The position numbers and the translations under genes were made by a program. DNA of 64,000 nt from Shewanella inventionis (lineage in GTDB: Bacteria > Pseudomonadota > Gammaproteobacteria > Enterobacterales > Shewanellaceae): NCBI RefSeq assembly GCF_014641855.1, contig NZ_BMII01000023.1:1-64000 (forward strand), read 5' to 3'. The number at the start of each line of letters is the position of its first letter. Positions within the stretch are counted from its first letter, which is position 1. Shown in pieces: positions 15,821 to 24,264 of the stretch. The notes under the pieces were generated by a model. The model did not search any database and had not been told where the DNA came from. It was given only the letters and a program-made list of their open reading frames with translations.

Positions 15821-17161
15821 ATTGATAACAAAACACTCAGCTGCGCAGCATTACTTTGGTTAAGCACTACCTCGGCCGTAATGGCAGACACACAAAAACC
15901 AAATATCAATGCAACACCTCAACCTGAGCAACTTTATCCTACATTACTGCCCAAAGAAGCTCTGTCCGAATTAGCTCAAGTAGGCCAATACCCTGTGGGT
16001 GTTAAAACGCTTCAGTTGGTAAATAAAAAACAGTTCAACCCAAATACCCAAACAGTAGAAGACCGCAAGCTCACAGTAGAAGTCTGGTATCCAACCAATA
16101 AAACCCCGACGAATACCCCCAAAGCGACCTACGTTAACGAAACTCGTTTAGGGTTGCCTTTTGCCTTACAAGGTAATGCCACTCGCGATGCACAAGTGGT
16201 TAACTTAACCGGCCAACCGTTTCCATTAGTGGTGCTGTCTCATGGCTACACCGGCTATCGCACCATTATGTTTTACCTTGCAGAGCATTTAGCCTCCCAT
16301 GGTTATGTGGTTGCAGCACTCGATCATACCGACTCAACCAATGCAGAAGTTGATATGGTTAATGCACCCTTTAGCGGATTTTTTAGCACCTTACTAAATC
16401 GATCACGCGATCAACAATTTACCCTTGACCACTTTAGTGGCACAGAAAACTTTGTTAGCAGCATAATCGACACTCAACGAGCAGGATTAATAGGTTACTC
16501 CATGGGCGGTTATGGCGCCGTAAATACTGTGGGCGGCTGTTATCAATTCAACCAACAAACTGCAGCCACGTTCACTGGTAGCCAAGATCTTAACGTGATT
16601 AATGGCGCAATTGAATTACTTAACACCTGCGCGGCTGGGCAAAAGGCTCCCGCAAAAGTAGATCCTAAATGGAAAGCCATGATAGCTATGGCCCCCTGGG
16701 GAGGAAACTATCAACTCTTTAGCGCTGAGTCGTTAGTCAAAATTACCACCCCAACATTATATGTCTCTGGTGATCTTGATGATATTTCAGGTTACAAAGG
16801 CATCCAGTCGCTATATCAACACACAGGTGGACAGAGCACCTATATGCTCACCTATCATAATGCGCGTCACAACATAGCACCTCACCCAGCACCACAGATA
16901 GCTTACAAAAATGAAATCGACCTTGGCCATTACTTTGAGCCAGCCTGGAGCAATACTCAGCTCAACACAATCAATAAACACTTTGCATTAGCCATGATGG
17001 ATTGCCATGTTAAAAATCAACAGGATAAATGTGAATTTTTACAACTAACAGGTCAATCAAACGAGCAAGACACCCAAGGCAACCCAACACCCGCCTGGAA
17101 AGGATTTGCTCATCGCTATGCTACAGGCATGTCATGGGATATGAAAACGCCTAAAAACTAA
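15821..17161 (+). CDS. Periplasmic alpha/beta-hydrolase, PAF-acetylhydrolase/dienelactone-hydrolase-like; start abnormal
   Basis: I assign an exported esterase or lipase-like hydrolase. The nucleophile elbow GYSMGG (serine 207, counted from the ATG at 15881) and the oxyanion segment LSHGYTGYRT match PAF-acetylhydrolase-type enzymes. The first ATG (15881) falls at a signal-peptide cleavage site: the 20 codons before it, in frame, read IDNKTLSCAALLWLSTTSAV and then MADTQ. The only in-frame start ahead of them is ATT at 15821 (AAAAGGA 9 bases upstream), just after a TAA. Alternatively, one base is missing in the A-run after TTG at 15823. The gene follows galTK and may deacylate or debranch an imported substrate; its substrate is unknown. 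Confidence 0.7.
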   Translation: MDNKTLSCAALLWLSTTSAVMADTQKPNINATPQPEQLYPTLLPKEALSELAQVGQYPVGVKTLQLVNKKQFNPNTQTVEDRKLTVEVWYPTNKTPTNTPKATYVNETRLGLPFALQGNATRDAQVVNLTGQPFPLVVLSHGYTGYRTIMFYLAEHLASHGYVVAALDHTDSTNAEVDMVNAPFSGFFSTLLNRSRDQQFTLDHFSGTENFVSSIIDTQRAGLIGYSMGGYGAVNTVGGCYQFNQQTAATFTGSQDLNVINGAIELLNTCAAGQKAPAKVDPKWKAMIAMAPWGGNYQLFSAESLVKITTPTLYVSGDLDDISGYKGIQSLYQHTGGQSTYMLTYHNARHNIAPHPAPQIAYKNEIDLGHYFEPAWSNTQLNTINKHFALAMMDCHVKNQQDKCEFLQLTGQSNEQDTQGNPTPAWKGFAHRYATGMSWDMKTPKN

Positions 17162-17457
17162 ACCAAAAACCAGTACACTTCTGAAAATAAACTGTCTGTT
17201 TTTGGCAGTTTATTTTTCAGAAATCACAGTTCTTAATTAACAAGTCATCAACAAGTGTTGGAGCGAGTCAAATTTAGTTTGTCTAGAACGGATGATCACA
17301 AGGCTATGAAAATTAACTATAAAAAACCATTAAAAACAAATGCACCCGCAACGCTTATGCAATTAATGCTTAAAAACACATAAAAACAGTTAAAAAACAC
17401 TAAGCGACCTGCATCACATTGTTAAGAAAAGGTTGATATTTAGCCTTAATTACTATA
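17162..17457 (+). other. Intergenic region with terminator hairpin and A-rich repeats
   Basis: CTGAAAATAAACTG (17181-17194) pairs with CAGTTTATTTTTCAG (17206-17220), with one bulged T; it is a probable terminator for the esterase gene. Downstream the region holds several short A-rich repeats of the type TTAAAAACA (around 17329, 17369 and 17390) with no gene that I can see. Confidence 0.55.
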
Positions 17458-17470
17458 TTTATAAGATAAA
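17433..17470 (+). promoter_or_regulatory. Receptor-gene promoter with perfect island operator
   Basis: A -35-like TTGATA (17433-17438) is followed after 17 bp by TATTTA (17456-17461). The perfect palindrome TTTAT-AAG-ATAAA (17458-17470) covers this -10 region. It differs from the galT site only in the central three bases, so the same repressor probably controls sugar uptake and galTK. Confidence 0.5.
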
Positions 17471-17532
17471 TAAGCTTATTAAAAAAATAATAGATTTATA
17501 AAAAAGCAGCAACATCAACTGGGGGAAGAAAA

Positions 17533-20295
17533 ATGTCTACAAAAGGAATCGCGACTTTTGGCAAAAGGACGACGTTAGCACTTGCTATTGCTGGGGCAAT
17601 TGGCAGTGTACACGGAGTTACTGCAGCAGAAGCTGATACACAAGCCAATGAGCAAATTGAAGTCATCGCAGTAAAAGGGATCCGTAGCAGTCTAAAAAAC
17701 TCAATGGCCGACAAGAAAACTGCGTCAGTGGTTTCAGATGGTATTTCGGCAGAAGATCTGGGTAAATTTCCAGACTTAAACGTAGCAGAATCATTGCAAC
17801 GTATCACAGGTGTTTCAATTGACCGTAGCGGTGGTGAAGGCCAGGCAGTTACTGTTCGTGGATTTGGTCCACAATTTAACACCGTACTGGTTAACGGCCG
17901 CCAAATGGCTACTGACAGTGCAGGTCGTGAGTTTAACTTCGACATCTTATCTGCCGAGCAAATCACTGGCGCCAACGTATATAAAACAACCAATGCTAGC
18001 ATGCAAGAAGGCGGCATTGGCGGTACTATCGACCTCACAACAGCACGTCCGTTTGATTATAGCGGCTTGCAAATCGTCGGGTCAGTTAAAGGCATGTACG
18101 AAAGCCTTTCTGAAGAAGTATCTCCAGCAGTTTCAGGCTTAATCAGTAACACCTTTAATGATGAAACCATGGGTGTGTTATTGGCAGTGAGCCATCAAGA
18201 ACGTGATGTTCAAATTAACCAAATTAACACTGCGGGTTGGCGCGGCGGCCAAACGATTTCTAACTCACGTGACGGCGTATTATTTACTAACGCATACATT
18301 CCACGTAACTGGGACCAAATCGTTGACGAACAAGAGCGTACTCGTACTAACGCTAGTTTAGTATTCCAATATGCACCCTCTGACGATGTCAGCATTACCT
18401 TAGACGGCTTTATTTCTAAGTTTGAAGTCGACTCACAAGTTACCGATTTAGCCTCTTGGTTTGAACCCGATCGCGTCGGCAGTGCCACAATTGACCCAGC
18501 AACCGGTACATTATTAACCTTCACTCAAGATGTGGGGTTACACCAAGGCAGTGGTGATCCAGCAACCGACTTTGTATCGCACACTCGTAACTCTCGCGAT
18601 GTTACCAACAGTGGTGTTGGTTTAAACGTAAAATGGGATATAAACGACCAACTAAAAGCCAACTTTGATGTATCAAACTCAAATGCTGAAAACGATCGCG
18701 CTGGTCGTGACCGCTTTAACGTTGTGGGTATGATCAATAGTTACGAATTTGATGGTACCGGTGGCGTACCAACGGTTGTACATGATGGTTTCGATAATGG
18801 CAGCCTACCTGATGCCAGCCTAGCTCGCTTACATTACAATGAAAAAGGTAATCAGTTTAGCGATGAAGACGAGATAACTGAATTCAAAGCGGATTTTGAA
18901 TACACACCTGACTCATTAGTATTCACCAAAGCTAAATTCGGTGTTTATCGTCAAGAGCGTGAAAAATCGAGTTATCAAATTTTTGGTAACCAATGTCAGT
19001 TCTGTGGTTACGGCACCGAAGCACCTTTAGATGCGATTGATTTTAGACCTTATACCGCTAATAACTATTTCTCTGGTTTGATTGACACATTCTACACCTA
19101 CGACGGTGATGCAATGGTCGACTACTTAGCCGCAGAAGGCTACCCAATCGTTCCAACATTGCAAAACAACCGTTATACCATTAACGAAGATATCAGCAGC
19201 TTATACATGAACTTTACCTTTGTGTATGACGTGGGTGATATGCCGTTAACAGTAGACTTTGGTGCTCGATATTCAAATACCAATGTCGACGTGAGTGCGG
19301 TACAGAGTTACATCTCTGACGTAGTACCAACTAGCGACGCGACCTTATTTGCTAACATCTATGGCCCAGCGTCAGACATTACCCAAGGCACGTCTTACTC
19401 TAACTTATTACCAAGCTTAAACATTAAGTTAGATCTGCAAGATGACATGGTGTTGCGTTTTGCAGCATACGATTCATTAACGCGTCCAACAATGTCACAG
19501 CTTTCACCAGCAACGACATTTAACGAACCTCGTCGTCAAAACTTAACAGCAAGTGGTGGTAATCCAGCACTAGAACCATTCCGCTCAGAAAACTGGGATG
19601 TGTCGTACGAATGGTATTACGATGATGCCAGCTTATTTAGTTTTGCATTTTTCAGCAAAGAAGTTGACGATTTCATCGTGAGCTTAACCGGTGAAGAAAC
19701 GTACCAAATGACCGACCGTACAGGTCCTGACTATGGCTGTAGCACCACTAACTCTGATCTTTGTTCAAGTGATGTAGTGTCAACAACTGAAGAGTTAAAT
19801 GGTCAATCTGAAGTGTACACTGTTACACGTCCACAAAATGGTGAGTCAGCGCGTATTACCGGTTATGAAATAGCATTAACTCACGTTTTTGAAAACGGCT
19901 TTGGTTTTACAGCTAACGCAACCGTGGTAGACAGCAATGTTAAAGTTGATGCTAACTCAACACAAAGCTTTGCGCTTGAAGGGTTGGGCGACTCACAAAA
20001 CTTAATCCTGTTTTATGAGCAAGATAACTGGCAAGCACGTGTTGCATTTAACAACCGCGAAGGCTTTTTACGTCAGTTAGATAACGGCTTTAACGGTGAA
20101 CCTATCAACACTGAAACGTTCGGTCAGTGGGATATTAGCGCGAGCTACGATATCAACGAAAACATCTCAGTATTTGTTGAAGGTATTAACATCACTGAAG
20201 AAGAGTTAGTGCAAACAGGCCGTTTCGCCAACCAGATATACTCGGTTGAAGACAACGGTTCTCGTTATGCAGTTGGGTTTAGAGGCAAGTTTTAA
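17533..20295 (+). CDS. TonB-dependent outer-membrane receptor (Xanthomonas/Caulobacter carbohydrate type)
   Basis: It probably imports galactose-containing oligosaccharides across the outer membrane using TonB energy. The 920-residue protein has a signal peptide (about 1-32, GVTAA before the mature end), a likely TonB box (EQIEVIAVKG, 40-49), a plug domain (about 50-165) with VRGFGP and VNGRQMATD, and a long beta-barrel ending in GFRGKF with a C-terminal phenylalanine. The style (GKFPDLNVAESLQRITGVSI) is that of the receptor subfamily common in polysaccharide-use loci of Alteromonadales and Xanthomonads. A strong GGGGGAAG site precedes the ATG. A terminator follows, but the halogenase-like, SapC-like and symporter genes lie next and probably work with it. 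Confidence 0.92.
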   Translation: MSTKGIATFGKRTTLALAIAGAIGSVHGVTAAEADTQANEQIEVIAVKGIRSSLKNSMADKKTASVVSDGISAEDLGKFPDLNVAESLQRITGVSIDRSGGEGQAVTVRGFGPQFNTVLVNGRQMATDSAGREFNFDILSAEQITGANVYKTTNASMQEGGIGGTIDLTTARPFDYSGLQIVGSVKGMYESLSEEVSPAVSGLISNTFNDETMGVLLAVSHQERDVQINQINTAGWRGGQTISNSRDGVLFTNAYIPRNWDQIVDEQERTRTNASLVFQYAPSDDVSITLDGFISKFEVDSQVTDLASWFEPDRVGSATIDPATGTLLTFTQDVGLHQGSGDPATDFVSHTRNSRDVTNSGVGLNVKWDINDQLKANFDVSNSNAENDRAGRDRFNVVGMINSYEFDGTGGVPTVVHDGFDNGSLPDASLARLHYNEKGNQFSDEDEITEFKADFEYTPDSLVFTKAKFGVYRQEREKSSYQIFGNQCQFCGYGTEAPLDAIDFRPYTANNYFSGLIDTFYTYDGDAMVDYLAAEGYPIVPTLQNNRYTINEDISSLYMNFTFVYDVGDMPLTVDFGARYSNTNVDVSAVQSYISDVVPTSDATLFANIYGPASDITQGTSYSNLLPSLNIKLDLQDDMVLRFAAYDSLTRPTMSQLSPATTFNEPRRQNLTASGGNPALEPFRSENWDVSYEWYYDDASLFSFAFFSKEVDDFIVSLTGEETYQMTDRTGPDYGCSTTNSDLCSSDVVSTTEELNGQSEVYTVTRPQNGESARITGYEIALTHVFENGFGFTANATVVDSNVKVDANSTQSFALEGLGDSQNLILFYEQDNWQARVAFNNREGFLRQLDNGFNGEPINTETFGQWDISASYDINENISVFVEGINITEEELVQTGRFANQIYSVEDNGSRYAVGFRGKF

Positions 20296-20307
20296 TTTAT
20301 AAACCGT

Positions 20308-20339
20308 AAAAAGACAGGTGCAACCGCGCCTGTCTTTTT
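20308..20339 (+). terminator. Terminator after the TonB-dependent receptor gene
   Basis: AAAAAGACAGGTGC (20308-20321) pairs with GCGCCTGTCTTTTT (20326-20339), with one G-T pair and a 4-nt loop, followed by T residues. It limits read-through into the flavoprotein operon. Confidence 0.85.
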
Positions 20340-20412
20340 GTTTATAACAAACCAACAACCCTCACCTTGTGATAGTGTCTAAACACTCAATTGCAAACAG
20401 GATGTTAACCCA

Positions 20413-21936
20413 ATGGCAAAAGCAATAAAAAAAATAATCATTGTGGGCGGCGGAACAGCAGGCTGGTTAACCGCGGCAATCATTGCATCACATCATAAAA
20501 GTCAAACAGATCAGGCGATAAACATAAGCTTAATTGAGTCGTCAGATATTCCGACTGTTGGCGTAGGTGAAGGCACCTGGCCAACCATGAAAAATACCCT
20601 GCAACAAATAGGGCTAAACGAAAGCGAAGTATTCAGAAAGTGTCATGCCACATTTAAGCAAGGTGGAAAATTTGTCAGTTGGGTGCATGGCAATGGCGAC
20701 TTTTATTATCATCCATTTACAGTCCCATTGGGCTATGGTCGCCTCGATTTAGCGCCGTATATTGATAATATTAAAGATTATGCCGAACAAACCAATTTTC
20801 AACATGCTATTTGTGAGTCAGGCCTTGCGCCGCGCAGTATGGCTGAGGGTGATTATCAAGGCACATGCAATTATGCCTACCACCTCGATGCTGGCGCTTT
20901 TGCCGACCTGCTCAAACAACACTGCAAAACACAGCTTAACGTTAATCACATTATTGGCACCGTCGACCAAGCCAATGTCGACAACCAAGGAAACATCAGC
21001 AGCGTAACACTGCTTGATCAAGCGCCAATTGAAGGTGACTTATTTATCGACTGCACCGGGTTTGCATCGTTGCTGCTCGGCAAAACCCTTAATGTCCCGT
21101 TTATTAAGCTTGACCACGTGTTATTTAATGACCGCGCAATCGCAATGCAAGTGCCATACAACAATGCCAACAGCCCCATCGCCTCTCACACCATTGCCAC
21201 CGCACAAGACTCTGGTTGGATTTGGGATATAGGGCTAACTCACCGTCGCGGTGTGGGCCATGTTTACTCAAGCCGCTTTATGAGCGATGAGCAAGCAGAA
21301 GCTAACTTACGACGCTACATTGGCCCTCAAGCAGAAGGCTTAATGGCCAAAAAAATTCGCTATGAAAGCGGCCACCGTGAACGTTTTTGGCAAAAAAACT
21401 GCGTTGCCGTGGGTATGGCAGCAGGATTTGTAGAACCACTTGAAGCAACCGCGATTATGTTGATTGAAATTTCAGCCCGCTACATCGCAGAAAATTTACC
21501 CGTTAACGACAGTGTAATGGCATTAACGGCCAAGCGTTTTAACCAGCAAATGGATTATCGTTGGAGCCGAATCGTCGACTTTTTAAAACTGCACTACATG
21601 CTTACCAAACGCCCAGAGCCATATTGGCAAGCACACTGCAACCCAGAGTCTATACCGCAAAGTTTACAAGACGATTTAAGCATGTGGGCATTTAGAGGCC
21701 CAACAAGCAAAGACTTTAACGGCCCTAACGAGTTGTTCCCCGCTGCCAGTTATCAGTATGTGCTTTACGGCATGGAGTTTACGCCAGATTACACTCAGCA
21801 CGCCCATCTTTACCAACAGCACGCGCAGGCGTCGCAAATTTTAAACCGCAATGTTCAACTCACGCAGCAAATGCTCAATACCTTGCCGCCTCATCGTGAC
21901 TTTATAGAACAATGGTTATCTCACTCTCAACAGTAG
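20413..21936 (+). CDS. Tryptophan-halogenase-like flavoprotein (PF04820 family)
   Basis: This is a flavin-dependent enzyme of unknown role that often accompanies TonB-dependent receptors in sugar-use loci. The 507-residue protein has the FAD motif GGGTAGW (12-18), a lysine in GGKFVSW (K86) aligning with the catalytic lysine of PrnA (K79), the WIWDI motif (269-273; the halogenase WxWxIP lacks its proline here), and FVEPLEATA (339-347), where the catalytic glutamate is kept (E344) and the following serine is alanine. Catalytic lysine and glutamate are present, so it may be active, but the substrate is unlikely to be free tryptophan. It leads an operon with the SapC-family and symporter genes; the next gene starts 9 bases after its stop. 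Confidence 0.85.
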   Translation: MAKAIKKIIIVGGGTAGWLTAAIIASHHKSQTDQAINISLIESSDIPTVGVGEGTWPTMKNTLQQIGLNESEVFRKCHATFKQGGKFVSWVHGNGDFYYHPFTVPLGYGRLDLAPYIDNIKDYAEQTNFQHAICESGLAPRSMAEGDYQGTCNYAYHLDAGAFADLLKQHCKTQLNVNHIIGTVDQANVDNQGNISSVTLLDQAPIEGDLFIDCTGFASLLLGKTLNVPFIKLDHVLFNDRAIAMQVPYNNANSPIASHTIATAQDSGWIWDIGLTHRRGVGHVYSSRFMSDEQAEANLRRYIGPQAEGLMAKKIRYESGHRERFWQKNCVAVGMAAGFVEPLEATAIMLIEISARYIAENLPVNDSVMALTAKRFNQQMDYRWSRIVDFLKLHYMLTKRPEPYWQAHCNPESIPQSLQDDLSMWAFRGPTSKDFNGPNELFPAASYQYVLYGMEFTPDYTQHAHLYQQHAQASQILNRNVQLTQQMLNTLPPHRDFIEQWLSHSQQ

Positions 21937-21945
21937 AATAATAAT

Positions 21946-22710
21946 ATGAAAACACTGACAGAATTAACGCCACAACAACATCAAGAGTTACGCATAGCAG
22001 ACGACTGTGCCATTCAGTTTGCCCAACAACAAAACATCATGAATTTACGTGTAACCGAAGTCAGCCAAGCGGCTTGTTGCATGCCTATTTTTTATGTGCG
22101 CAACAGCCAAAATGGCCAATGGGTGTTAACCGGTTTTACCAGTTTTGAGCAAGGCTGTAATTTGTTTATTGATCAAGGCCAGTGGACCGCATTGCACACA
22201 CCCGCCAACATGCAAACATTTCCGTTTTTCTTGATGAAATCACCAGAAAACCCACAGCAATACACCATAGGGATAGATGAGGCACACTCTGTGTTTTCAA
22301 CCACCAGCGGTCAGCCTATTTTTGAAACCAATGGCAAAGCATCACTGCATTTATCCAGAGTAAAAACGTTACTTGAAGCCGACATCAAAAATGATATTCG
22401 CACCCAGGAATTTAGCCACTACATCAACCAACTCGGTTTATTACGCCCAATAAATATTTTAATCCAACAGCAAAATGGCAACACACCGAGTTTATCTGGC
22501 CTGTACACCATCGACGAAGACAAACTGCAATCGCTTAATAAAGACACCTTATTTGAGCTGCATCAAAAAGGCTATTTAGCACCAATACAATCAATGTTGA
22601 TGTCGCTATTTCAACTAAACGCACTCATCAAAAAGCACAACAAGATCCAAACGTTAACGCCAATAAAAAGTATAAAACTAGAAGTCAGTAAAAACTCAAC
22701 GGCAGCATAA
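21946..22710 (+). CDS. SapC-family protein
   Basis: The 254-residue protein matches the SapC family (PF07277) in its overall pattern: an N-terminal PIFYVRNSQ segment, GFTSFEQGCNLFID (46-59 region), a QWTALHTPAN segment, then FPFFLMKSPEN and a GQPIF motif. Members were named from an S-layer-associated protein, and no biochemical role is established. They commonly sit beside TonB-dependent receptors and halogenase-like proteins. It has no signal peptide or membrane segment. The gene lies between the flavoprotein and the symporter genes (9 and 34 bases away), so all three are likely cotranscribed. Confidence 0.8.
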   Translation: MKTLTELTPQQHQELRIADDCAIQFAQQQNIMNLRVTEVSQAACCMPIFYVRNSQNGQWVLTGFTSFEQGCNLFIDQGQWTALHTPANMQTFPFFLMKSPENPQQYTIGIDEAHSVFSTTSGQPIFETNGKASLHLSRVKTLLEADIKNDIRTQEFSHYINQLGLLRPINILIQQQNGNTPSLSGLYTIDEDKLQSLNKDTLFELHQKGYLAPIQSMLMSLFQLNALIKKHNKIQTLTPIKSIKLEVSKNSTAA

Positions 22711-22744
22711 CAATACCCAACACCTTATTGGGAAAGGAAAAACA

Positions 22745-24202
22745 ATGTCTGAAAACATGATCCAATTATCGGTATTTGCCCTGGTCACGGCAATTATTGG
22801 TTTATTAACTTACATAAAATGTCGCGGAGCCAACCGCCAACAGAGTACGCAAAATAAAGAATACTTTTTAGCTGGTGGAGGCTTAAGCTGGGTATTTGTT
22901 GCCGGCTCAATCACCTTAACTAACTTAAGTACTGACCAACTCGTGGGGATGAACGGTAACCAAATGGCATTACTTGCCTGGTGGGAATTCTCAGCTGTTA
23001 TAGGCTTAATTATTTTAGCTAAAGTGTTTTTACCCGTTTACTACCGTTACAACTGTACTACCACCACCGAATTACTAGAAAAACGATACAACAACAAACA
23101 CATAAGAGCCGTTATTGGCAGCATCTTTTTGCTTGGCAATGCCTTTATTTATATGCCTGCGGTGATTTACTCTGGGGCGCTATTTATGCAAACCATGTTT
23201 AACGTCAACATACCGCTAATGTACATCGCTGTCGGCTTTACTGTGTTAGGTGCAATATATGCTTTCTTTGGTGGATTAAGAGCCGTTGCGGTTTCTGACA
23301 CTTATTCTGGCGTGTTGTTACTTAGCATGGCAATGTTGGTCGTGTTTTTATCGCTGCAAGCCATTAACTTTGACTTTAGCGACATTCCAGCAGAGCGCTT
23401 AACTTTTATTGGTGACAATGACTCGCCTTTACCTTGGCATACATTGCTTACCGGCATGATTTTTATTCAAATGTATTATTGGGGCACAAACCAAACCATT
23501 ACCCAACGCGCAATGGCAGCTCCCACACTAAAAGAAGCTCAAAAAGGGGTATTTGCAGCCGCTGGTATTCGTATTTTAATTGTACCGGCTATTGTGGTGA
23601 TCCCAGGCATAGTGTCGTACAAACTCTACGGTGATATTGGTGATGCTGCCTATGGCCGTATTGTGGGTGATGTCATGCCAACCTGGTTAACTGGCGTATT
23701 TGCCGCAGCAATGGCAGCAGCCGTATTGTCGACTTACAATAGCTTGCTTAACTCAGCAACCGCCCTGTATGTATGTGATATTCACGAAACCTACATCAAA
23801 AAAGACCCTAACGTCGTTAAGCTAAGTGGTTGGGTTACATTATTATTAAGCACACTCACATTAGTATTAGTGCCTATTTACCAACAAGCTGAAAGTATCA
23901 TCAACCTACTACAGCAATTAAATGGTTTACTCAGCATGCCAATTTTATCGATATTTATTGTGGGTTTACTGTTTAAAAATATTGATGCTCGTGCCGGTAT
24001 TGCGGCGGTTATTATGGGCGTATTGTTATACGCTTCGATGACATTTGAATTTTCACCGTTTTTTGTAACCTTGCATTACATTCACTTAATGCCAGTTACA
24101 TTAATTGCCTGTATCGGCTTTGCATTATTCACCAATCGGTTTGTGTTTAAAAAAACCGCCTCATTCGCTCGTAAAGGTGATGAAGCTATTCCTAGCGCTT
24201 AA
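22745..24202 (+). CDS. Sodium/sugar symporter, SSS family (SGLT-like)
   Basis: This inner-membrane transporter probably carries galactose or a galactoside into the cytoplasm with sodium ions. The 485-residue protein is hydrophobic throughout, with 13-14 predicted helices. It shows the SSS features FLAGGGLSW, NLSTDQLVGMNG, and a sodium-site helix with LSTYNSLLNSATALYVCDI, which aligns with the sodium-binding helix of the Vibrio galactose transporter vSGLT. A GGAAAGGA site precedes the ATG. It is the last gene of the flavoprotein-SapC operon, and a strong terminator follows. Confidence 0.92.
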   Translation: MSENMIQLSVFALVTAIIGLLTYIKCRGANRQQSTQNKEYFLAGGGLSWVFVAGSITLTNLSTDQLVGMNGNQMALLAWWEFSAVIGLIILAKVFLPVYYRYNCTTTTELLEKRYNNKHIRAVIGSIFLLGNAFIYMPAVIYSGALFMQTMFNVNIPLMYIAVGFTVLGAIYAFFGGLRAVAVSDTYSGVLLLSMAMLVVFLSLQAINFDFSDIPAERLTFIGDNDSPLPWHTLLTGMIFIQMYYWGTNQTITQRAMAAPTLKEAQKGVFAAAGIRILIVPAIVVIPGIVSYKLYGDIGDAAYGRIVGDVMPTWLTGVFAAAMAAAVLSTYNSLLNSATALYVCDIHETYIKKDPNVVKLSGWVTLLLSTLTLVLVPIYQQAESIINLLQQLNGLLSMPILSIFIVGLLFKNIDARAGIAAVIMGVLLYASMTFEFSPFFVTLHYIHLMPVTLIACIGFALFTNRFVFKKTASFARKGDEAIPSA

Positions 24203-24229
24203 AATTTAAATCAATAATATCCTTGCTCA

Positions 24230-24264
24230 AAAACAGGGTGATGCCAAAAACATCACCCTGTTTT
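24230..24264 (+). terminator. Terminator after the symporter gene
   Basis: AAAACAGGGTGATG (24230-24243) pairs perfectly with CATCACCCTGTTTT (24251-24264) around a 7-nt loop. It marks the right-hand end of the galactose island. Confidence 0.88.

Noticed and set aside
20413-21936. Naming this gene a tryptophan halogenase that makes halotryptophan
   Set aside because: The WxWxIP proline and the serine after the catalytic glutamate are changed, and the context is sugar uptake. Only the family name is kept.
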